Of a DNA stretch of 6,474 nucleotides, positions 1 through 4,463 are shown piece by piece. The notes beneath the pieces were generated by a model, which made no database searches, was not told the origin of the DNA, and saw only the letters and a list, made by a program, of their open reading frames with translations. The DNA comes from an uncultured Clostridia bacterium (lineage in GTDB: Bacteria > Bacillota > Clostridia > Lachnospirales > Anaerotignaceae), in contig CAMQRG010000115.1 of NCBI GenBank assembly GCA_947036475.1, positions 1 to 6,474 on the forward strand, in the 5' to 3' direction. Position 1 is the first letter of the stretch; each line of letters opens with the position of its first letter. A program made the translations under genes and the position numbers.

Positions 1-31
1 GTCGGCAGCGTCAGATGTGTATAAGAGACAG
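1..31 (+). other. Illumina Nextera (Tn5) read-1 adapter, not biological
   Basis: The bases match the Nextera read-1 adapter, ending in the 19-bp Tn5 mosaic end (AGATGTGTATAAGAGACAG) at 13-31. Reading frames that enter from here begin with the artefactual peptide MYKRQ. Genuine sequence begins at base 32. Confidence 0.98.
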
Positions 32-250
32 GGGCAATTCCTTGGAATGAGCAGAGGAAGTTATGAAACGAAACTGCGGAATGGGAAATTTTATATAGAC
101 GAGATAGGCTTGATTATAAAGCTATTTCCACACCTCGGTTACGAGTATTTATTTGCAAAAGAAGGCAGTGAAGTTCCATTTCCTCCATTTGAGGAGGAGA
201 GCAATGATGCCCTGATACAAAAAAATGGTGATAAAGAAAAGGATGGTTGA
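32..250 (+). CDS. XRE/Cro-like HTH protein, 5'-truncated by contig end
   Basis: The C-terminal 72 residues of a small regulator are present; the real start lies outside the window. The visible part begins GQFLGMSRGSYETKLRNG, which looks like the end of helix 2 plus the recognition helix of a lambda-repressor-type HTH (compare the common pattern LGMSRxTYxxKLRNG). It continues with the IDEIGLIIKLF helix and an acidic, lysine-rich tail. An in-frame ATG at 47 has no ribosome binding site and would start inside the HTH, so it is not the start; the GTG at 17 lies in adapter. The next XRE gene starts 3 bp after its stop, so the two are probably co-transcribed. The stretch looks more AT-rich than the genes further right. 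A DNA-binding regulator is likely; its target is unknown. Confidence 0.7.
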   Translation, partial: GQFLGMSRGSYETKLRNGKFYIDEIGLIIKLFPHLGYEYLFAKEGSEVPFPPFEEESNDALIQKNGDKEKDG

Positions 251-253
251 AAA

Positions 254-442
254 ATGAACGAGCGTTTGAAAGCCCAACGAAAAAAGGCAGGGCTGACGCA
301 AAAGCAGGTTGCGAAACAGGCAGGAATTACCGAACGAGCATATCAACGATACGAAGCTATGGCGGAAACAGTTTTTCCAGATGTCCGTATTGCCAAAAAG
401 ATTGCAAAGGCTCTGGGCTGCCTGATAGAAGATATTTTTTGA
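254..442 (+). CDS. Small XRE-family HTH transcriptional regulator
   Basis: A 62-residue protein that is little more than one HTH domain: LKAQRKKAGLTQKQVAKQAG is helix 1 to helix 2, ITERAYQRYEA the recognition helix, and FPDVRIAKKIAKALGCLIEDIF the closing helices typical of XRE/Cro proteins. It should bind operator DNA as a dimer, like Cro-type phage regulators. The ATG is preceded by AAAAGGATGG with about 7 bp spacing. It lies 3 bp after the truncated HTH gene and 36 bp before the small membrane protein gene. It resembles the XRE protein at 2661-2882 in its helix-turn-helix (GLTQKQVA versus GLTQQQVA), so the two may be distant paralogues. Which promoter it controls cannot be read from the window. 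Confidence 0.88.
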   Translation: MNERLKAQRKKAGLTQKQVAKQAGITERAYQRYEAMAETVFPDVRIAKKIAKALGCLIEDIF

Positions 443-478
443 GCGTTTTCCATATTACATGCGGAAAGGGGCGGGAGA

Positions 479-703
479 ATGGAGAGATACAAAGGTTTAT
501 CCGAAATGACAGCGGCCGAACAACAGGAATACCAAGCGGAACAGTTGGGACGGATGGGACAGCTCCAGCGGGGCTTGCCGGAATATATCCAGGACAAGAT
601 TGCGGACAGGCTGATTTACATGCGTATGGCATGGGCGGCGGTTCTGGTTCTTTTCATTACAGAAGCGGCAGGGTGGCTTTTTCGGGTTTTTATATTAGCC
701 TGA
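479..703 (+). CDS. Small single-pass membrane protein, unknown function
   Basis: A 74-residue protein. The first 45 residues or so are polar, glutamine-rich and probably helical (TAAEQQEYQAEQLGRMGQLQ). Residues about 51-73 form one strongly hydrophobic segment (AWAAVLVLFITEAAGWLFRV) that should span the membrane, with basic R46 and R49 before it, suggesting a cytoplasmic N-terminus. There is no signal peptidase site. A purine-rich AAAGGGGCGGGAG stretch precedes the ATG. Small membrane proteins are common in phage early regions, sometimes for superinfection exclusion, but nothing here shows that role. I do not recognise the family. Confidence 0.7.
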   Translation: MERYKGLSEMTAAEQQEYQAEQLGRMGQLQRGLPEYIQDKIADRLIYMRMAWAAVLVLFITEAAGWLFRVFILA

Positions 704-770
704 AAAGCTGACAAACGGGTGTTACATAACGGACAAAACACTATGCATAGGCTGAAAAGAGGTGATATGA

Positions 771-1052
771 ATGGGTTTGGCTCGGGAATTTATGATAGGG
801 AACACGAAAATTAAGATATGGGACGATTATTGCAGTGCGCCAAACCAAGCGGAGAAGGACGCGGAAATACGAAAACGTTTTTATTCTAACGCGCTGGCGG
901 AAATCCGGGCGAACCCTGAGAGATACTATGCAGTGCTGGAAATGAAAGAACGGGGGGAGGAATGGCCGGACGAAAAATGCTGCAGGGCGGAAATGGTCGA
1001 GCGATACATAGAGAGAAGGAAGAAGGAGCGAGGCGCAGATGGGAAATTTTAA
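771..1052 (+). CDS. Conserved-looking small phage protein with DDYC motif
   Basis: A 93-residue, highly charged protein with no membrane segment. The N-terminus GNTKIKIWDDYCSAP recalls small uncharacterised proteins of clostridial phages and elements that start with a short beta hairpin followed by a DDYC motif; this is from memory and not checked. The rest is helical and rich in Glu, Arg and Lys, with C78-C79 the only other cysteines. AGAGGTG sits 6 bp before the ATG. The gene ends 14 bp inside the next one, which suggests coupled translation. The 67 bp before it hold no convincing promoter. Function unknown; its position in the replication run suggests a DNA-metabolism accessory role, as inference only. 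Confidence 0.7.
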   Translation: MGLAREFMIGNTKIKIWDDYCSAPNQAEKDAEIRKRFYSNALAEIRANPERYYAVLEMKERGEEWPDEKCCRAEMVERYIERRKKERGADGKF

Positions 1053-1431
1053 TATACAGTCTTTTGCGGGCGGCGCAGTTGCCGAGCAGATTTCAGCGGC
1101 AATACAGCGGGTTTATGAGAATATCGCAGACCCGAACACTGAGCCGGAAAAGGCGCGGAAATTGACGGTTGAACTGACATTCAAGCCGCATAAGGCAGAC
1201 CGAACGGATGTGGATGTTTTCGCAGTAGTGAAAACCAGATTGCAGCCAAGGGCGGCGATTACAAGCCGCATGATTGTTGAGGGTGACGGGCAGGGCAACG
1301 TCCGCGCGGCGGAATGGAATAAAAATGCAATGAATGGACAGCTTGAGCTGGAAGAAGCCGCGGGCGAAGCGGCGGAGGACAAGCCCAGTGTGATTGATTT
1401 ACAGAAACAGAGGCAGAGTGCGACAGTCTAA
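1039..1431 (+). CDS. Phage early protein of the so-called 'replication terminator protein' family
   Basis: A 130-residue protein. The N-terminus (FNIQSFAGGAVAEQI...VYENIADPNTEPEKARKLTVEL) and the following beta-rich part with LQPRAAITSRMIVE match, by recollection, a phage family of Bacillota commonly labelled 'replication terminator protein'. The label should not be taken as proof of Tus/Rtp activity: I see no HTH or winged helix like that of Bacillus Rtp. The C-terminal 35 residues are acidic, low in complexity (LEEAAGEAAEDK) and probably disordered. AAGGAG lies about 10 bp before the ATG, inside the preceding gene. Its TAA is part of the AAAGGAGG ribosome binding site of the next gene. Likely a DNA-metabolism accessory factor. 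Confidence 0.72.
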   Translation: MGNFNIQSFAGGAVAEQISAAIQRVYENIADPNTEPEKARKLTVELTFKPHKADRTDVDVFAVVKTRLQPRAAITSRMIVEGDGQGNVRAAEWNKNAMNGQLELEEAAGEAAEDKPSVIDLQKQRQSATV

Positions 1432-1444
1432 AGGAGGACATACT

Positions 1445-2170
1445 ATGATTAAAAAAGCATTGGAGTATCTTATAGAGCTTGGCGGGGCAAATCTGATAGA
1501 GGTTGAGGGCAGGAAATACGCGGACAAGGAACTTGACCCTGTAAAGCCGCCGCTTGTTCCGACACTGGAAGTACACAGCCTTGAAAGCATAGTGACGTAC
1601 ATAAAAGAGATTGGTGACGCAGAGTGCCGTTTTGAGGGTGAGCCTCTGCTGGTGCAGATTGAGAACCATGCAGCAGTTTCTATCAAAAGCCTTGCGCTTG
1701 AGGTTTGGCAGGAGCGGGAAATTTTCATGCGGGCATCGGCGGAAACGCCAGTTTTCAAGTCTGGTGTATATCATGACGCGGAAAATTTTAATATCGCACT
1801 GCAAAGTATGTTCCTTCAAAACGATGATAGGGACATTATGCTGAAAGTTGTTGGCAATTTGAAGGATGAAGCTGTACGGAACACGGCGGACGATGGCGTA
1901 AGTCAGGTGACAACGGTACGGACTGGCATTGCATCGGTGTCAGAGGTCAAAGTGCCAAATCCTGTTACGTTGAGGCCGTACCGCACGTTTATTGAAGTCG
2001 AACAGCCGGAAAGCAAGTTTATTTTCCGCATGAGAGAGGGCGGGGCGTGCGCGCTGTTTGAGGCGGACGGCGGCGCATGGAAACTGGATGCGCAGAATGC
2101 TGTTTATGAATACCTGAAAGACAGGCTGAAAGAGGAAATTGAGAGCAAAGCGGTTATTTTAATGCAGTAA
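1445..2170 (+). CDS. Phage protein, possibly DUF2303/YfdQ-like
   Basis: A 241-residue soluble protein. I chose the ATG at 1445 because a strong AAAGGAGG (1430-1437) lies 7 bp before it; the in-frame ATG at 1394 lies inside the upstream gene and lacks a good site. The order of features fits DUF2303 proteins such as E. coli YfdQ: a short helical N-terminus, a PPLVPTLEVHSLESIVTYI segment, a beta-rich middle, then a helix FNIALQSMFL and a long beta region (TVRTGIASVSEVKVPNPVTLRPYRTF). Similarity is by pattern and memory, so the family call is moderate. It lies between the 'replication terminator'-like gene and ssb. Its stop TAA again overlaps the ribosome binding site of ssb. Biochemical role unknown. 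Confidence 0.65.
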   Translation: MIKKALEYLIELGGANLIEVEGRKYADKELDPVKPPLVPTLEVHSLESIVTYIKEIGDAECRFEGEPLLVQIENHAAVSIKSLALEVWQEREIFMRASAETPVFKSGVYHDAENFNIALQSMFLQNDDRDIMLKVVGNLKDEAVRNTADDGVSQVTTVRTGIASVSEVKVPNPVTLRPYRTFIEVEQPESKFIFRMREGGACALFEADGGAWKLDAQNAVYEYLKDRLKEEIESKAVILMQ

Positions 2171-2183
2171 AGGAGGGGCGCGC

Positions 2184-2639
2184 ATGAATACAGTGCAGTT
2201 AATCGGCAGGCTGACACGCGCCCCAGAAGTAAGGTACAGCCAGGGGACAATTCCCCTGGCTGTTGCCCGTTACACTTTGGCGGTCAACCGTGCAGTAAAA
2301 AAGGACAATGAACACCCAGAGGCAGACTTTATCAGCTGCGTTGCTTTTGGCAAGAATGGAGAATTTGCGGAGAAGTGGTTAAAAAAGGGTATGAGGATTG
2401 GCATTGAAGGGCGCATACAGACAGGGACATTCACGGACAAGGACGGGATAAAGCGCAAGAGCTTTGACGTAATTGTGAATAAGCATCATTTCTGCGATTC
2501 CAGTTCGACCGTTGAAAATGGCAGTGCAGGGGGACGAGAAGATAAAGGCGCGGCAGGGACAAGCATGGGCAGTCAGCCCGCAATGGACGGATTCTATGAA
2601 GTTAACGAGAATATGGATGATGACGATTTGCCGTTTTGA
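2184..2639 (+). CDS. ssb: Single-stranded DNA-binding protein
   Basis: A 151-residue SSB of normal length. The OB fold fills residues 1-110: MNTVQLIGRLTRAPEVRY, the ARYTLAVNRA strand, ADFISCVAFGKNGEFAEKW, and the KKGMRIGIEGRIQTGTF strand. A Gly/Ser-rich flexible linker follows. The last eight residues, MDDDDLPF, are the acidic tip by which SSB recruits replication and repair partners. It should coat single-stranded DNA at the replication fork, consistent with the initiator and helicase genes downstream. AAAGGAGGGG lies just before the ATG and includes the stop of the preceding gene. The codons for residues 18-27 form a perfect 12-bp hairpin, described separately. Identification is secure. Confidence 0.96.
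   Translation: MNTVQLIGRLTRAPEVRYSQGTIPLAVARYTLAVNRAVKKDNEHPEADFISCVAFGKNGEFAEKWLKKGMRIGIEGRIQTGTFTDKDGIKRKSFDVIVNKHHFCDSSSTVENGSAGGREDKGAAGTSMGSQPAMDGFYEVNENMDDDDLPF
2236..2263 (+). repeat. Perfect 12-bp inverted repeat (hairpin) inside ssb
   Basis: ACAGCCAGGGGA (2236-2247) and TCCCCTGGCTGT (2252-2263) are exact reverse complements around the loop CAAT. It lies 52-79 nt after the first base of the ssb start codon and encodes residues 18-27, a loop that varies in length among SSBs. No T-run follows, so it is not a standard terminator. It could fold in the mRNA or in single-stranded DNA. Confidence 0.9.
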
Positions 2640-2660
2640 TTGAAAAGAGGAAGGGAAAGG

Positions 2661-2882
2661 ATGCGAGAGAACTTGAAAAGAGCCCGTAATAATGCGGGCC
2701 TGACGCAACAGCAGGTAGCGGACAAGCTGGGGATTGGTCTTAGATATTATAAATCTTTAGAGAGTGGTGAGCGGCTTGGAGGAATCGAACTTTGGGATAC
2801 TCTTGAAGACTTATTCAAAATTCATCAAAGAAAACTCCGTGAGATTTCAAAAAATTGTCCCGACCAAGAAGATAATCAATAG
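2661..2882 (+). CDS. Small XRE-family HTH regulator
   Basis: A 73-residue protein. Residues 1-53 form one HTH domain: MRENLKRARNNAGLTQQQVA, DKLGIGLRYYKSLESGER with the recognition helix, then IELWDTLEDLF. A short basic helix and a polar tail follow (RKLREISKNCPDQEDNQ). I prefer the ATG at 2661, with AGAGGAAGG 6-7 bp upstream; the in-frame TTG at 2640 would add seven residues that are merely the ribosome binding site translated. It starts 21 bp after ssb and probably shares its transcript. Its last 68 bp overlap, on the opposite strand, the end of the leftward XRE gene. Likely a Cro-type or accessory regulator; whether it acts on the 3049-3149 control region is inference. Confidence 0.85.
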   Translation: MRENLKRARNNAGLTQQQVADKLGIGLRYYKSLESGERLGGIELWDTLEDLFKIHQRKLREISKNCPDQEDNQ

Positions 2883-3048
2883 ATACATCTAATTTATCAG
2901 CTATTTTAATGAGTGTATCAGCGGAGGGAAAACGGTCGCCGCTTTCATAGTTTCGATAAGCACGTAGACCCATACAAAGAAAATCAGCCATTTGCTGAGC
3001 GGTGACGCCCCTTGATTTGCGGACAGAATTTAACCGATAGGGAAACAT
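2815..3048 (-). CDS. XRE-family repressor-like regulator, divergent from replication operon
   Basis: A 77-residue protein and the only convincing leftward gene. Residues 4-61 are a full HTH_3 domain: YRLNSVRKSRGVTAQQMA, DFLCMGLRAYRNYESGDRFP with the recognition helix, then LIKIADKLDVSIDYLLGR, the classic ending of XRE repressors. A 16-residue tail follows, with no peptidase domain, so it is not a LexA/CI-type self-cleaving repressor. AAGGAGG (complement of 3056-3062) lies 7 bp before the ATG. Its start faces the dense promoter/operator region at 3060-3131, so it is a good candidate for the repressor of the rightward replication promoter and of itself. Induction would then need an antirepressor or partner. 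Its 3' end overlaps the convergent XRE gene by 68 bp. Confidence 0.88.
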   Translation of the reverse strand: MFPYRLNSVRKSRGVTAQQMADFLCMGLRAYRNYESGDRFPSADTLIKIADKLDVSIDYLLGRDNFLKSHGVFFDEF

Positions 3049-3059
3049 GAAACGACCTC

Positions 3060-3114
3060 CTTATTTATACTTGACAATGCCCAAATTGTACACTATAATT
3101 CAAGCATAAATAAG
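3060..3114. promoter_or_regulatory. 15-bp inverted repeat bracketing the promoter, candidate operator pair
   Basis: CTTATTTATaCTTGA (3060-3074) is the reverse complement of TCAAGcATAAATAAG (3100-3114) at 14 of 15 positions. The arms are 25 bp apart, and their centres lie 40 bp apart, about four helical turns. The left arm includes the first four bases of the -35 box, and the right arm starts immediately after the -10 box. An imperfect dyad also lies between them, AATTnTA...TAnAATT (3084-3100). Repressor bound to the arms should block the promoter. The binding protein is inferred to be an XRE protein encoded alongside. Confidence 0.7.
3071..3099 (+). promoter_or_regulatory. Consensus sigma-A promoter, rightward
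   Basis: TTGACA (3071-3076) and TATAAT (3094-3099) are both exact consensus hexamers with an optimal 17-bp spacer. Transcription should start near 3106, about 45 bp before the gene at 3150, and can run through the zinc-cluster gene, the replisome organizer and dnaB, since no terminator is visible. So strong a promoter in a phage early region normally needs tight repression. Confidence 0.9.
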
Positions 3115-3131
3115 TGCTCGATATGAGCACT
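3113..3131. promoter_or_regulatory. 7-bp-arm dyad after transcription start, candidate operator
   Basis: AGTGCTC (3113-3119) and GAGCACT (3125-3131) are perfect inverted arms around CGATA-like centre bases GATAT. The dyad sits at about +8 to +26 of the predicted transcript and ends 3 bp before the AAAAGGAGGG ribosome binding site. It may be an operator distinct from the larger inverted repeat, or a 5' mRNA hairpin. Confidence 0.65.
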
Positions 3132-3149
3132 ATAAAAGGAGGGAGAAGC

Positions 3150-3440
3150 ATGGTGAAGGAAAAAGCAATCTATTTACAGGTGGCGGCTCTGGAGGAGGAA
3201 AACATAAGGCTAAAGAATGAGGTTCAGCTTCTGCGGGAAACGCTTGGCGAAGAACCGGAGAAGAAACCAAAAAACTGCGGGAAGTGTGCTTACTTTACGC
3301 AGCACTATGCGCGTTTTGGCAGTGTATTCAAAGAGATTAACAGCGGACACTGCACGAGAGGGAGCAGAGTCAAGAGCAACAGAAAGCAAGAGGACAGCTG
3401 CAGTTTTTTTGAGCTTAGAACTTACAATCATGGTCGATAG
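3150..3440 (+). CDS. Coiled-coil protein with four-cysteine, zinc-binding-like C-terminus
   Basis: A 96-residue protein, the first gene after the strong promoter. Residues 5-33 (YLQVAALEEENIRLKNEVQL and on) show a heptad pattern of leucines/valines and charges typical of a parallel coiled-coil dimer. Residues 43-88 hold C43-G-K-C46-AYF, then GHC68 and DSC84-SFFE; this spacing resembles small zinc-ribbon or four-Cys metal sites in phage proteins. The ATG at 3150 has AAAAGGAGGG 6 bp before it; an in-frame GTG at 3114 would lie in the operator dyad and is rejected. Its place downstream of the switch, where many phages have cro, suggests an early regulatory or DNA-associated role. I do not recognise the specific family. 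Confidence 0.75.
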   Translation: MVKEKAIYLQVAALEEENIRLKNEVQLLRETLGEEPEKKPKNCGKCAYFTQHYARFGSVFKEINSGHCTRGSRVKSNRKQEDSCSFFELRTYNHGR

Positions 3441-3557
3441 ATGCGGCTGTGCGGCAACTCTGTCCCAGCAGTCCGCGGAGTGAAGCGGCAGTTGTTGCGA
3501 GGATGATATTTCCTGATACCTTTTCGGCGATATGCTGGACAAAAAGGAGGTTTTGGA
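3441..3557 (+). other. 117-bp intergenic region with possible nested hairpin
   Basis: A long gap for this dense region. GCGGCAACT (3451-3459) can pair with AGTTGTTGC (3490-3498) using two G-U pairs, and CCGC (3473-3476) with GCGG (3485-3488) inside it. It begins with GCGGCTGTGC, the same ten bases that open the hairpin element at 5831. The end carries the AAAAAGGAGG ribosome binding site of the organizer gene. No promoter or terminator is evident. Confidence 0.45.
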
Positions 3558-4463
3558 ATGAATGAATTTACGAAAATAGAGCGTTCCTTTTGGGAAACGG
3601 ACGAGGCGCGGGAAATGACGCCGGAAGAAAAATACTTCTGGTTTTATCTGCGTACCAATGCGAACGTGAACACGTTGGGCTGTTACCCGTTCCGTATGCG
3701 GCGGGCAATGGACGAAACGGGATACAACAAAGAAACGCTGGAAAAGCTACTATCCCGCATGGTAGAAAGCGGCTATATTGCCTACTGTGCGGAAACGGGA
3801 GAAGTCCTGCTTTTGGGCTGGGGCGCGGAGAACTGGACGAAAAAGACAGCCGTAAAACGCGCCATCGCTGCGGATTTGAAAAAAGTTCAATCTCCTGAAT
3901 TTACCGACCAGCTTTACAATATGCTGGATAAAACGGGGCTTTTGCCTCTGCAATCTGCTGCCGCTATGGAAGATGAGGCGGAGGCAAACGAGGGCGTGGA
4001 ACACTCGGGAACACTTGGGAACAACGAGGAACATTCGGGAACATTTGGGACAGAGAAGGAGAAGGAAAAGGAGAAGGAGAAGGAGAAAGAAAAGATTCTT
4101 TCGGGGAACTCCGCTGAATTTGCCGCCTTTTGGGATGCTTACCCGAACCGGAAGAACAAGCAGACGGCGATAAAGGCATGGAACAAGTTGAAAGTCACGC
4201 CGGAGAAATACCGCGCCATTATGGCAGGATTAGAGCGGGCAAAAATCAGCGTAGAATGGACGAAGGGCGGCGGCGAATTTATCCCGCATCCTGCAACATG
4301 GCTGAACGCCGGAGGCTGGGAAAACGAATACAGGTCCTTGAACCCTTCGCCGCACACCCCGCCTGCATGGCCGCTGGGAGCGGCTGTGACAGCGGGCAAA
4401 GCCCGCCATCCCGATGATGCGCTGGAACGGCGGCGGAGGCTGGCGGAAGGTGACAGCGTATGA
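3558..4463 (+). CDS. Phage replisome organizer / replication initiator (DnaD-like)
   Basis: A 301-residue protein expected to bind the phage origin and bring in the helicase encoded next to it. Residues 5-95 match the N-terminal winged helix of phage replisome organizers: IERSFWETDEAREMTPEEKY, FYLRTNANVNTLGCYPF, then ETGYNKETLEKLLSRMVESG. Residues 145-179 are a repetitive linker ending in seven EK dipeptides. Residues 187-258 are the C-terminal domain seen in many phage initiators, FAAFWDAYPNRKNKQTAIKAW through FIPHPATWLNAGGWENEY. A basic tail follows (LERRRR). AAAAAGGAGG lies before the ATG. Its TGA overlaps the ATG of dnaB in ATGA. The DNA of the linker carries in-phase decamers and a purine tract that could be the origin, and the tail contains a hairpin element. 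Confidence 0.88.
   Translation: MNEFTKIERSFWETDEAREMTPEEKYFWFYLRTNANVNTLGCYPFRMRRAMDETGYNKETLEKLLSRMVESGYIAYCAETGEVLLLGWGAENWTKKTAVKRAIAADLKKVQSPEFTDQLYNMLDKTGLLPLQSAAAMEDEAEANEGVEHSGTLGNNEEHSGTFGTEKEKEKEKEKEKEKILSGNSAEFAAFWDAYPNRKNKQTAIKAWNKLKVTPEKYRAIMAGLERAKISVEWTKGGGEFIPHPATWLNAGGWENEYRSLNPSPHTPPAWPLGAAVTAGKARHPDDALERRRRLAEGDSV
3998..4047 (+). repeat. Five tandem 10-bp repeats (iteron-like) inside the initiator gene
   Basis: Five contiguous decamers start at 3998, 4008, 4018, 4028 and 4038: GGAACACTCG, GGAACACTTG, GGAACAACGA, GGAACATTCG and GGAACATTTG. GGAACA is invariant. Units 1-2 and 4-5 also form a 23-bp direct repeat with period 30 that differs at three C/T positions. The 10-bp period puts every copy on the same helix face. 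They encode the EHSGTLGNNEEHSGTFGT linker. Confidence 0.9.
4053..4094 (+). repeat. 42-bp GAGAAG hexanucleotide purine tract
   Basis: Seven imperfect hexamers (GAGAAG, GAGAAG, GAAAAG, GAGAAG, GAGAAG, GAGAAA, GAAAAG) form an uninterrupted purine run, which continues slightly at its edges, and encode seven Glu-Lys dipeptides. It directly follows the decamer array. Such a tract can slip in replication, in steps that keep the reading frame. Confidence 0.93.
4380..4408 (+). repeat. Hairpin element, copy A (in-frame in initiator gene)
   Basis: GCGGCTGTG, A, CAGCG, GGCAAAGCC, CGCCA. The core GCGGGC-AAA-GCCCGC (4392-4406) is a perfect 6-bp stem with an AAA loop. It aligns with 5831-5860 at 28 positions with three single-base gaps, two of which remove the two partners of one stem base pair. 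It encodes residues AAVTAGKARH in the protein's tail. Confidence 0.8.

Noticed and set aside
17..250. Apparent complete 77-residue gene starting with GTG at 17
   Set aside because: The start codon and first five codons are adapter sequence; the gene is truncated and only 32-250 is genuine.
247..711. 154-codon rightward open frame
   Set aside because: It runs across two better genes (254-442 and 479-703) in another frame, its composition is Gly/Ser/Arg-rich shadow-like, and it matches no family.
741..750. Perfect 10-bp palindrome CTATGCATAG before the gene at 771
   Set aside because: Several palindromes of this length are expected by chance in 6.4 kb, and no promoter lies beside it.
1259..1819. 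186-codon leftward open frame
   Set aside because: It is antisense to two genes with strong ribosome binding sites; its product is low-quality and rich in Cys, Arg and His.
3064..3092. Leftward promoter TGTACA-17-TATAAA for the XRE repressor
   Set aside because: Transcription would begin inside the gene's own ribosome binding site (3056-3062). Another -10-like TACAAT at 3085-3090 has no matching -35.
3441..3506. 21-residue open frame starting directly after the stop of the four-Cys gene
   Set aside because: It has no ribosome binding site and its peptide resembles no leader; the region is better described as structured intergenic DNA.
3998..4094. CRISPR-like array
   Set aside because: The repeats are contiguous 10-mers without spacers, lie inside a gene, and are followed by a simple hexamer tract.
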